Assembly (NCBI RefSeq): GCF_050908995.1
Contig: NC_135120.1
Coordinates: 13,467,433 to 13,531,432 of the forward strand
Source: Andrena cerasifolii
Lineage: Eukaryota > Arthropoda > Insecta > Hymenoptera > Andrenidae
Direction: 5' to 3'
Length of the DNA stretch: 64,000 nucleotides
The notes below the pieces were generated by a model. The model did no database searches and was not told where the DNA came from. It saw only the letters and a list, made by a program, of their open reading frames with translations. The first letter of the stretch is position 1. Every line of letters begins with the position of its first letter. The position numbers were made by a program, and so were the translations under genes. Of the stretch, positions 12,278 through 23,645 are shown piece after piece.

Positions 12278-13950
12278 CCACGACTTCCTACCGGGCTAAG
12301 GATCCAGCCCCCGTATCACTCGGCCCGAACCGACGCTAATTGGCTACGGACCTCTTAATGAAACCCATTCGGCCGTATCTCTGCCGGGATCCAGAAAACT
12401 CCGCGGATAATCCCAGCGGTGATCGGGTTCTGGGACGTAAATAAACACGGTCGGCGATGCCGGATAACCCAGTTTAACCTGGACGATCCGTGACGAGGAA
12501 TCGCGCGATCCCGGCCCCGATACGCCGCGAATTTAGTGAACCGCGAGCTCCGATCAGAATGCCTGGCATCCGGCCGGAATGAATCGGCTGCGGCGCGTCG
12601 TTACATTGTAACCGATGCCGCGTGCGCCTGGGAAAATTCATGGGGGATACTTCCTCGTTTGATAGCGGCGCGCTCGCAATTATCGTTCGGCGCAGCGTCG
12701 ATGCCGTTGGAATCGACTTTTAGCTCGGTCGAACGCTTGCGGCTCGTGGGATCTCAAGAGCAAGCGGCTTTTCGCATTTTTTCTGGCTGCTCTAGCGATT
12801 CCTGACCGAAGCTCCTGTTTTAAGGGTTGCAGGATCCGTTTGCAATTAGTCCTGTGCCGCGGTGGCGGGTGCGGAAATTGCCACAGTTGACTGGGATTGC
12901 AACGAGAGGCAAAGGCTAGACGTGCCCACGAACCCAGACCTTGCCTCCTCGCTACACGCCAGCAAGTAGACTCGCTCTTCGATCCCAATCAAACCAATCA
13001 ACTTCCACTATTGTTATCACTGGGCACAGCAATCGCGGAGCAGAGTACACGGGTCTGCTCGCGGACCATCCCCTCTCGAGTACCCGGCTGTCAGTCACAG
13101 CCGAGGCACAATGCGGCTGATAAGATCGCGAGGGAGCGCTCCTCGCGGCTCGCAGATCCTCTTGCTCCCAATAAGAAACCGCTGGACGCGGCGGGGTGCG
13201 GCAATCGTCGCGGCACCAATCGAAATGACGGCGAACAATACGCAAATTAGCGTATCGGCTCGCAAAAACAACACGGCCGAGGGTGGATCGCCGGCAATCG
13301 ATTGCGCCTCGTAGGCGTACCGCCTACGTCGGGTCCGATAGACCGATAGAGAGTTAGAGAGAACGAGGAGAGGCGATGGCTGGAGGGCAGTTCGGCATTT
13401 GTCTTTAACGAGGTGCAACGGAGGATGCAGCGGGGCCGCAGGTGTACGTCCGCGCGCGCAGGGCGTGGTTCTTCTATTCGTTAACGCGGACAGATTCGAT
13501 GGGGGAGGGCTACACGCACGTCGAAGACGACCTTTTCCGCGATCCGTGCCGTTATAATCGAGTCGTGGGATAGATTCGTTCGCCACGGCGAAAACACGGT
13601 AACGCGGATTTCTAGTTTCCGCCGCGCAGAGCTGCGCCCTTAGACGATCCTGCACAATACGGTCATTGTTCACTCGTCACTAGCGCGGTGAGAATATTAC
13701 CTTTTCCCCCGCGTGGCGGAAACCGCTGGTATGAGGTTGTTTGGTAGCAAACCGGGAGGCTTTACCCGTGGACGAAAAGCAAGAAACTGTATTGAGCTAT
13801 GACAGCAGGGTTGATTAATGAATTTGCATCGAATAAATATGAACTACACCTAGGCGAAAAAAAATACAGGATCTGCGGTTTCTCTTCAAACAGTTCAAAC
13901 GCTTTATCTAAAAAAATTTTAAATAATGAAAACTGGCTTCAAAATAATTA

Positions 13951-14130
13951 ATAAAAATACGCTAAAAAGTAAAAAATAATTTTGTACCTTATTTAATCTA
14001 CGACTCTCAATTTTTTATGACCGCGCCTCATCATTTGAACCGTGTAAATCTGGCGGCGACTTAAAACAATGGATAGCCGTAGATTAAATAAGGAACAAAA
14101 TTATTTTTTACTTTTTAGCGCATTTTTATT
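13951..14130. repeat. Near-perfect 52-bp inverted repeat (long hairpin)
   Basis: Arms 13951-14002 and 14078-14130 differ at only about two positions and enclose a 75-base loop. The arm reads from aaaaatacgctaaaaag to accttatttaatctacg. The arms are AT-rich and the loop is not. Weaker similarity continues outward for about 15-20 bases. It may be a MITE or a hairpin RNA source. Confidence 0.8.
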
Positions 14131-16391
14131 TTTTTTAAGTCGGTTAAACAGTGGTTGGAAGCGCGAGAAAATTATGTGTGCAGAATTTCTGTATACGGAA
14201 AGTCTAGAAAACTGAATGCTCCTTGAATATTATTTCAACAAAATTTCGATAGGGTTTATCATTTTTTAGAAATCCTTTAAATCCCAACCAGATGAGTTCC
14301 AAACTTAAAGGCCTGCTCGGCACCCTTCCCTGTTATCCAGTTGCAATAAACTGTCTCGGGGGTAATTTTCTTATGAAATGGAAGTATTCTATAGGGGTGA
14401 GAGCATAAAAATACGAAGAAATTTTTTAGACAACATAAAAAAGGGCCACCCTCTGTGCCAAGCGCACCACAGGTCGTTCCCGAACCCCGAATGCCTGCAC
14501 TTCTCAGTTTCTAAGCCCGCAGTTGCGCGCGATCGGTAAAACTGTCTAACGAGCAGCCTCGGATCCGCGTGGGAAATGCATCTTCGTCGTGGAAGACGCG
14601 GCTCGGTGTCGAAGAAGCGCCGGAGGAGATCCTTGGCCCTCGGGGCTAGGAGATACTGCAGGGTGCTTAACGAGCGACGTCAAATTCTTTTTTTCCTACA
14701 GCTCGACGCAATTAGACTCTGTCCCGTTGGACGGAGGGACGCGCGAAGAGTAATGGCGCCGCCGCTAAATTGCACGTGGTCCGACCTGTCCGTCCGAGCC
14801 ACGGGATCGACCGTCCACTGTCGAACGCTGCGTAAACGGAAACGAGGCACCCATGCCGACCTGTCTGATCTCATTTTTTCTCCCGCCTACCCCTCGCGAA
14901 TCCCCGCTCCCCTCTTCACGCAGCCGTTTTTACTTGCCTCGTTAATGACGTCGTTACGCATGCACCGTGCAAATAATGTCACGACTTCTTTCAGCGGCGT
15001 TTAACGTCGCCTGTAAAGTAACTGTATCGTCTCGGCACTGCTGCTCTTTCGTTTTCTCGCTGTGCCGAACGGTATCGAGTGGTATCGCTTGCTTCGGTTG
15101 CTACTCGGGCAAGGTGCTAGCGGAGACTTTCGGAGGTATCCTCTGAGAGAACTTCGATGATGGCTCTTGGAGCCCTAGAAGAGATCTTCGGGCTCGAAAG
15201 TCCCGCCGAACCTGAAGCACGGCCCTCGACGAGCATACTTCAACGCCAGCCTCTCACGACTCTCGATTTTTCACGAGCATCAGTCCCCGTTCTCTGTAAT
15301 TCTTTAATTTAATCGCGCAGCAAGCTCGTTGGTCACGGACGGTTTAATAGATCTCAGGGCATTAGCCGAGCTGGCTTAACAGCCGGGTGATCGTCCTGCT
15401 CTTTCGAAAAGATTAACGCGGAGGACTGCGCGGTAACGACGCTAGACGCGTAATCGTTTCATGGGTCGTTCGGAGGCGGGCAATTATTTTCAGCCAGTGG
15501 GACATCAGGCTACCGTGATCGGCAGCCAACTATTACTTAAAAACACTCTCGCCGTTGTCCCTGCAGAAATTGCCGACACGAAGCGAGGGGATTTTGGGAG
15601 TGAAATATTTCTTAATTAGAAATAATTATCGGGATCTGAAATCTTCGCGTTGGAGGCACGAGACTTTCCAGAGGCCTCGATAACAGTGGCGCAATTAGAA
15701 TTTAATCTTGAGGGGAGCCGGGTCGAGGGGACACAAATATTTGTAATGCAAATGCAATAAAATTCATTAGGTGATTATAAAAATTGATTCGAATAATAAA
15801 ATCCAGTTTTCGTTCCTTTTTACAAAGCCCCTTCTTTGGGTGCGCCATTCATCGATGCAATCAAGGAAACGTGACAATATCCTGTAACTTCAACGTGTTT
15901 GTGACCTAAACATTCTTTCGCGTCCTCCTTTTTCTGAATCACGTTCTCGTAAGAACGCCCGAGACGCACGACTAACCTACGACTTGATCGAACCGTTTTG
16001 CCCGTGGTCTACTGTTCGAAGGAAGAAAGGACCGTCGGCTTTGTTTTATTCCTTGGATCGATCAATCAAGCACGGGGGACTGGCACCTCTCCTGGGAAGC
16101 ATTAACTTAAACGCGGTTTAATAGTCGACTGGCGGCCGTCGCGGCTGGAATTTCTGCGGGATTTTGATGCGTGGAGAGTTAATGTTTCCTGGGCTGATCG
16201 GCTGGATAAATTTCTGACGGAGGAAGCGGCGGTGAGCAGCATTTTAGAATTCACGCCGCCTGCTCTACAGGGATTTAGCCTCCTGGTTTCGAAACTTGCC
16301 GAAGAATCACGGTCCCCGAAGCGATGCTCGCTAATCGAGCGGTAATTAAAGCGATACGGGAGAACGAGGTGCTTAGCGTGGTGCTATAATC

Positions 16392-16430
16392 TTCTAACGA
16401 TCTTCTCTTTTTCTCTTCCAGGTAAGCTCG
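16392..16430 (+). promoter_or_regulatory. Recursive splice site (zero-length exon, ratchet point)
   Basis: A branch-point-like ctaac at 16394-16398 is followed by tcttctctttttctcttcc and then cag|gtaagc, so a strong 3' splice site directly abuts a strong 5' splice site at 16421|16422. This matches the (Y)n-CAG|GTAAG form of the ratchet points that split very long Drosophila introns. It implies that the position lies inside a long plus-strand intron, fitting a gene that spans much of the window. A rarely included exon beginning at the acceptor is the alternative. Confidence 0.65.
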
Positions 16431-17287
16431 AAGCTCGAGGCACCTTCCTACTTATTTAGTCAATCATTGCAAGTAAATCACTGCGCAGAAGTGTCTATTT
16501 AATTCCGAATAGTATAGAATCATGTTGGAGGTACTTGGATATTGATCGTTACATTTTAGTTGGTCAAACTTTCGCTGTCTTTAACAGCGCTATTAATCCA
16601 GCGACAACGTAACGGATGAAACGGCTGAGTTATCGTCGATTATCGTTGCGGGACGCGCGCGGGAACCGTGATCCGCTTGAACGATCAGTACTCTCGCGCA
16701 GCGTTTTTCTCGGGTTGCGGGATAAGTCGGCTGCGAAATAAGCGGCGGCAGGCGAATATTTCTCGATCGGCCGCGGGAGAAAGAACGAAGGAGAAAGGAT
16801 CGAAAGTACAATATCTGATCGTGGAGTAACATACGGAGAAACGGTACCACCCGGGTTTTAATGAGCCACTCTACCGCGTCGGCCGACCTTAGGTCATTGT
16901 TTGCCTCCGTGGGTGGAAATTAATGTGGTCTTACATTACCCGATCGCCGGGATATAATAAGATGTTTAAATATGCGACTTCACACCTGCGCCACCCCGGC
17001 AATACATTAGCATTTTTCACGTTTACCGCGAACAATGGGCCCTATCGTGACTTACCTTTTACCAGGCAAGCGGAAACCACGATATTACTATTACCCGTTA
17101 TCAGAATCCCGCGATAGTGCGCCGTGATTCATATTCCAGCGACGGAGGTCTCCCTGAAAAATTGCCTCACCTGGTGGATAGGTAGCTATCTAATTCTAAG
17201 AAGATTTCCCTGTCCATTAGACTCGTCTGCTTAAAATTCGCGGTGGTGTAAAAAATTTGGAGCTGTTGCTCCTTTTTACGCTCCATA

Positions 17288-18101
17288 AGGCGAATGTCCC
17301 GATTTCTGCTCATTTCGTATTTTTCTTATTATTATAAGCGTCACGTTTGTACTGTAGTTACAACAAAATAATTCTAAATTATTTGAACATTTACGCGAGT
17401 GTTGCACGAGCTTGGGCTAATCAAAGTGCAGCATAAGCAACGAGAAACTTTTAAAATGAGAGACACATGATTTTTCGACCGTGTTTCAGCTGGTTGTGGT
17501 AAGGAAGAGGGTCGCTATTGGTATTCGATAATTGGGCAGAGAATAGTTTTTGCAGTAAAAGTTCTTATTTATTAACAGAAATATATAACGTATTGTGCTC
17601 TGGATGTAAATTTTTTACTACTTTTGATTATTTTAAGTAGAAAACAGGTGATTAGGTTTAGGGTCAAGTGAATCACCGTCGCGTCCGAATTTCTACTCAC
17701 CAAAATTTTAGCAAAATAACCTCACAATTCAATATACGCTGTAACCTCTATTTCTAATCGAAGGCATTTTATTTTTTGTTTATCATTACTTTATGCTTTA
17801 CTGCTGTGTTATAAAACTTCTCCATAAAAGATGTAACTTATTTTAACCTGAAATGGTGAGTAGAAATACGTACATCGCTATTTTTCGTGAGCAGAAATAC
17901 GGACATTTAAAGCATTATGTTTAATTACAAATTATTAGTAGTTAAACATCTTGAAATATCTTTCTTAAATAGTTTTCGACTGGTTGATTTATTATTAAAG
18001 AATTAATCATTTACCCTGCAAATTTTGATCAGAAACAAATTTTTGACACCTTCTTTCCGACGAGCAACCTCTTAAATGAGCAGAAACTGGGACATTCACC
18101 T
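17288..18101. mobile_element. Tc1/mariner-type MITE, long copy
   Basis: The termini are AGGCGAATGTCCCG and the inverse of AGGTGAATGTCCCA, continuing into tttctgctcat. TA flanks both ends (17286-17287 and 18102-18103). The first ~130 bp and last ~230 bp match the copy at 21837-22225, which is inverted relative to this one. This copy carries about 450 extra bases (around 17419-17870) with their own inverted repeat. Confidence 0.85.
17690..17866. repeat. Nested inverted repeat inside the 17288 MITE
   Basis: The 13-mer tttctactcacca at 17690-17702 is perfectly inverted at 17854-17866. It resembles the terminal motif tttctgctcat of the host MITE, so this may be a nested member of a sister family or part of the original longer element. 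Confidence 0.55.
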
Positions 18102-21045
18102 TACACGCGCAGTGCGCAGACAGAACGCTGGAGTTCACTCGATATTAAATAAAAGACACGGTTGCTCGGGGGATGAGCCGGATCGACGGCATCCTCCGAC
18201 AGGATGGGTAACCGATTTCCTGCTCGAGCCGATCCATCCTTGGCGAGGTCAGCCGTCGATCGAGAGCAGGCACGTCCGCGGGATCTACCAAAAGGAACGC
18301 AGCAATAAGATAAAATGGCGCACGCTGGCAGGGAGGCTTGTTAATTGCAGTTTAGTGTTCTTGCCCGTAATTAGGTGCACTCGAGCAGCTGGCCAGGCCT
18401 GCCCTGCTCCCGGGATAATTACCGCATCGGGATCGGCCGTCATACGTTGGCTTGGCTCGCCAACCGATTTCTGCTACCTGCTCCGTGCTACGTGCATAGA
18501 TCGCGCTTAGATGCGCGATTCGCGTGATCGTCCCCTCGCAATTAATCCAGTTCGCGCTCCAGCCTCGAACTGACCTGCGTCTGCTTTTGGGCAACTGAAT
18601 CACAATATCACCCGAGGGGAGGCTCGTCTGAAGAGACTTTCGAGGAACGTTCGCAGCGATCTGCCGGAGGAAATGGTGCGGGGGATTCCTAAATTCGCTA
18701 TCCTCCACTACCGAACGTTGCCGGCGAAGTGGAGATGCAATTCGAAGCCAATCACGAGCGCAATCGCCGTCCGTGTAGTACGCGGGCGAGATCGTCGTTC
18801 CATTTTCCAGTGGCTCGCTCGTTTCGCGAGCAATTTCGGAAGGAGATCGGCTCCGCGCAGGCTGGAACGGTCGCGATCGTCGTTGGGCAACGATTCCCGG
18901 CGCGGACGCGTTCCGTACGCGGAAATACGCGTGCATGCCGATGCATTTCGATCATCGGTATTATCGGCCGGCCGATCGGCGCGCCGCGCGGACTTTCTCA
19001 CGGATCGGCCAGCCTGGAAATGACGCGGAATCGAGGCGACTTGCTCGACAGACACCGACATCGGCGATGCCTAAATTAATGATCGCCGCTCGTTGCCGTG
19101 CAGCTTATTTGACGGACCTTTGATCCCGAACGGTTAATTATCGAATTAAATGCCAGGAGAAACGAGCTGGGAGCGATTTCTAAACCGTGACGCGATGGCG
19201 ACGGATACGTGCACTCGGATGTTGCGCAACTGTGCTATACGAGACGGTTTGGGAGAGTCGAGCGGGAGAGTGGGAGCTTGAGGTAGGTCAATTTTGATAT
19301 TTCGAATCGGGGCAGTGGGCATGCTGAGGAAGCTAAGCAAGAATGCAAAATCATTGATAATTATACCTTTCATTTAAGCTTTTATGAATCAATATATAAT
19401 AATAAGTTAATACTTTAATCTTTGGTACATAGTTTGAGTAATATTTAAATAAAAATTTGAAGTTATAAACTTTACGAAAGAAGTAGTGAAAAGCCATCTT
19501 GCCCTTCCAAAGGGTATGACGGGTTACCGAAAATTAGGCGAGATGGTTTCCGTAAATATTTCCACAGTGGATGCAAATATGATTTCCTTCTAAATCATTT
19601 TCTTCAACCCACGCACAGGAGTTGTGGGACCAACGTCCACAAAGTTGCCATGCAATCCAAAACTCTTAATTGGCCCTGACGTTAAACCCATGGTCACTCC
19701 CCTGTTTCAATTTTTTGGACATAACGTTTCACTGTTATTTGTGGTAGTCACATCTACGTGGCATCGAGGATCGACAATGCATCGAGATCGAAATCCTTTG
19801 GGAGCTTTGCTCGTGTCCTCGCGCCTAGCAAGCCAGCAATTTCCACGGCACAGCCAGTGCGAAGACTTATCCACGGGCCGTCGATTTCTATAACTTATCA
19901 GCTGCGAATAAAACAAACAGCCGCGAGATTAGAATCGCGACTGCGATCTCTCCGAGTCACAACACTGCGCGCTGTACGATACTTATATGTCCGATAGGTG
20001 TGTCACGCGAGCGATTACGACTGGGCAATATTGAGCCGGAGCAAGGATTATTTCTCCAGCTCCTTTTTTACTTATTCCACGGCGTTTCCTCGGCCTGTTG
20101 CATTTCCACTTGCTGCTACACCCATTAGGTGTATCTTCCCTTTTTAGAGCTAGTCTTCAGAGGATTATTAGCCATTTTCGAGACGATGGTCAGAATATCG
20201 AAACCGAAATTGATTAACATACTGCAACCTTGAAAGCGTGCTGATTTATCCGATACACCTAACTGTTAAAACTGGGAATGCATGAATCCTGGAGAGCTTA
20301 TTATGTTAGGTCCCCGCTACTGGTATTGGCTCTAGGCTCCGAGTAGTAATAGAAGTGAAATGATTACAGTCCTCGCAGACACTATAATTTCCCTTATCAA
20401 GATCGAGTTCAGTAGCAGGTAGATTGCGGAAGTTTAAAATCCTCAGTGGAATCAGCGAGTTGCAATTTCCTCCTCTGTCGTTGGCAAATGTTTACAACTG
20501 GAAGTGGGTTTCCTTCTTGATGCTAGTTTAACTGTTTCGCGCTCGTATACGCGCGTCAGGGGGACGGAAGAGGGATTCCGTAACCGACTGTAATTTTTCA
20601 TACTAACGACTGTTGTCTCTTGTACTTCGCTCTGACACGCGACGGTGCGTCAGAATGCAGGGTGCATCCTCTTGAGAACGTCCGAAGCCGGCGCGGCGCT
20701 TTCGCGTCCACCGTCTGCGCGATACCGAAAACGCAGAGATGTATTCAGATAGACGCGGTAATTATGCGAGCTGCATGAATAAAACTGTTTCCCTGTGTTG
20801 CTTTAATAAATGCAAAACTCGCCTTGAATATTCATGGCGGTTGGCGGGTGGTTCCTTTTGTCGCTGTGCCCGCTGCTCGGACCTTAGCACCTGGAAAAAT
20901 CGAAAACCACCCGTGGAAAACGCCCCGCTGTTCGCCAAGACGTCTGTCCTTGATCGAGCCTCCCTTTAATCGATTATGAAACATTCATCGCGCTATCAGA
21001 CCTTTCTTCTCAAATTTCTTCAATCTTTTTGAGGTATAATGATCA

Positions 21046-21175
21046 ATTGAAGAGTCCTTGTAGAAAGCACTGTGAGTGCCAAAATTAAAAAAAGAAAAAT
21101 TTATCGGAAAATGTATTAATAGTAGTATAGAATTTGATTTTTAGAACTTAGTGTTTCCTACAAGGACTCTTCAAT
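21046..21175. repeat. Short inverted-repeat element
   Basis: The 26-base arm attgaagagtccttgtagaa(agcact) at the left is inverted at the right end with two changes. The 130-bp unit has an AT-rich middle. It looks like a very small MITE; the outer bases do not give a clear TSD. Confidence 0.65.
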
Positions 21176-21836
21176 TTTATAGACGTTGTTCCCTTAAAAA
21201 TGGCATTGCAGATGTAGGTTCCATGATCGAAACGAAGCTTCTGTCAGCTTTTCAGTTTCACTGGTTGCTATCACCACACTGCACGACCTAATTCCCTGCA
21301 TTGCGTAACACAACAAACGTTCCATCAGATGGCGAGCACAGTCCAGAAAACGGCCCCTTCGTTAAACCTTACTTTCTATCCGTAAACAGTAGTGCGATGA
21401 TCGCGCAGCTTATATCGACGGTATCGTTACTATTTCTAGTGCCGCGTACGGTATCGTTTAACCGTTTATCTCTTTCGTTGGGCCGGTTACGCGGCCGATC
21501 ATTAAGCGGAAGATTAATTAAGTTAAAATCACATGTAACGGGCCCGACAGCGTAACGGGTTGCAAGTACAGCTTCACTTGGTCGATGGTTCCCTTAATTT
21601 GACGGGGAAACGAACGGAATGCTACTCTTGCTCGCCCGCTGGATTAATGGCTGATTAATAGATGCAATAATTCACCGGCACGGTCGTTTAATGGTAATTA
21701 ATAAACCGCGTTTTATCAAGTGTTGTGTCACTCGCGCTATCTTACAGTCGTTGGGAGTACAGGGTGTTTCAAGGAAATTGTTGCAACTTTTTAGAGGAAT
21801 TCTAAAATAACTTCCTATTCATTCCCCGACAATATA

Positions 21837-22225
21837 AGGTGAATGTCCCATTTTCTGCTCATTCAAGAGGTAACTCGTCATAAAGAAGGTATAAAAAAAT
21901 TGTTTGTGATCAAAATTTGCAGAGTAATTGATTAATTCTTTAATAATAAATCAACCGACTCAAAAACTATTTAAGAAAGGTATTTCAAGAAGTTTAACTA
22001 TTAGTAATTTGTAATTAAATATATAATGCTCTAAATGCCCGTATTTCTGCTCACGAAAAATAGCGATGTATGTATTGCCCCAAGCTCGTGCAACAGTCGC
22101 GTAAATGTTTAAATAATTTAGAATTATTCTGTTGCAACTATAGTACAATAGTAACGCAAATAATAATAAGAAAAATACGAAATGAGCAGAAATGGGGACA
22201 CGAGCAGAAATTGGGACATTCACCT
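21837..22225. mobile_element. Tc1/mariner-type MITE, short copy
   Basis: This 389-bp copy has ends AGGTGAATGTCCCA and its exact inverse, with TA outside both (21835-21836 and 22226-22227). It is inverted relative to the 17288-18101 copy and lacks that copy's ~450-bp middle. The right end carries a doubled subterminal motif: gagcagaaatggggacac is followed by gagcagaaattgggacat. Confidence 0.85.
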
Positions 22226-23288
22226 TAATTGGTAAATAATCATCCCTATAATAAAGTAAAAAAATAAAATAATGTAAAATATTCTCGAGGAGAGGCAAGT
22301 ATTCCTTTTACAGTATTTCAAAGCTGTTAAATCGTTGCCTCGCTTCTCCCCCAAGAAATCCCATCAACTCCGATAGCCTCGATCTAGACCAGCTTCACGG
22401 TGGTTTCACGAGGGATAACAGAGATCCTGGGTCGTTTATTAAAGGGTGCACGTTAAGAGTTTTCCCTTTTATGTGGCACGCAGAGGGTCCGCGGGTTTCA
22501 GACTGTTTGCCGAAGCGTTTAGCTCGGTTGTCCCCGAATCGTCGTCCAGAAAACGACGGGGCACCGACTCGCCGCCACCGCAATTAGCACCTGCAGGGTC
22601 GTTAACGTGTCTCGAGCTCCCGGGCTTTGCCTTTTCGGCCGCGTTTCTTCTTCTTCCATATCGTTTCTTTTTTCTCGTCTGCCTTTTTCCCCGAACATCC
22701 CGACTCGCTGCCTGGCCCGAAAAACGTTTCATTGTTACGCGTCCACCGGTCGTTGTTTGATCGAACCGGTAGCTGTCCCGAGGGTGCTAAACGAATCTCC
22801 GTTTGCAGAGAGCCTCCTTCTTGGACTCATTATGCCCGCCAGCTTTTCCAGCCTGCATCCGTGGAACCGGCCTTCTTATCTATTATTCATTATCGTGACT
22901 TCCGCTGACGTTTACACGAGCAATCATTTAGCCCCGCAGGGTATCGCGACGCTTTCGTTGCCCGAGGCCCTAAGGAACGCCTGTGCCTTTCTCGTGGGTA
23001 CGCACTTTTTTTGGTCGTTGTTTAGTTTGTCTCCTATTGGACGTTCTTTCCGGCACTATACTCCGGCACACATTCCGTTAATGCCAACCCAAGGAACAGA
23101 AAAGGAAAAGTAACGTTACACTACGGTTGATTCCGCTAACGGAATTATCTAATTGTCGTCACATGCGGCAACTTTGATCAGAAAACTAGATTTCATAATA
23201 AATTCTTAATCTAACATTATGACAGCTACTATTCTCAAATAAAGTGCCTTGGATAGCTTTAATTGTCTACTTCAAGATGCGATCTGCT

Positions 23289-23645
23289 CGGTGTCGGATT
23301 TGGAGATTTGGCGCCCCTAGGCTAACAAGCGTCTGCCGTCCTTTCCGTGAAATATCGTCAAATATTTTAATGCCAAAGAGTTGGGACAATATTGAAATTA
23401 ATTCAATATGACAACTCATATATGAGTTATTGCTACTTTGCTACATGAAAAGAAGTGATTTGGTTTTAGAACTGTCTCAAGCCTCTGTCTGTAAAGATAG
23501 AAAATAAAATAGTGGTAGTTTCTATTAAATTATGTTTAATATTTTATTCGCATATTAAGCAAATAGGTACATAGGTTGCCCTCCCTTCCCCAAGTTTACC
23601 GCCCTAGGCTGCAGTCTATTTAGCCTATATAGAAATCCGCCCCTG
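23289..23645. mobile_element. Non-autonomous hAT element, sister of the 3907-4372 copy
   Basis: The right end is aaatccgcccctg. The left end is a decayed cggtgtcggatttgg with three changes from the consensus caggggcgg. The TSD is GATCTGCT (23281-23288) and AATCTGTT (23646-23653), 6 of 8 matching. The interior matches the 3907-4372 copy in the opposite direction but has only one copy of the unit that became a minisatellite there. It appears older, judging by the decayed terminus and TSD. Confidence 0.75.

Larger units (their letters stand above)
11965..17285. other. No coding exon recognised; intron-like
   Basis: Contains the nested inverted repeats at 12131, the hairpin at 13951 and the recursive splice site at 16421. 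The 192-codon minus-strand frame at 13095-13673 has no recognised domain and is overlapped by plus-strand frames. It is best read as long plus-strand intron. Confidence 0.6.
18104..23280. other. No gene recognised
   Basis: Unique sequence interrupted by the 21046 inverted repeat and the 21837 MITE. The segment 18350-19080 is very CpG-rich, so all six frames are open for long runs. AT-rich patches lie at about 19370-19480. A tacagggtgtttcaagg motif at 21759 resembles ends of some insect elements but has no partner. Confidence 0.6.

Noticed and set aside
13095..13673. 192-codon minus-strand frame
   Set aside because: There is no recognisable domain, overlapping frames lie on the opposite strand, and the frame is typical of CpG-rich sequence. 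No splice signals support it.
18352..18936. 194-codon minus-strand frame
   Set aside because: All frames are open here because the stretch is very GC-rich; the peptide is arginine/serine-rich without any motif.
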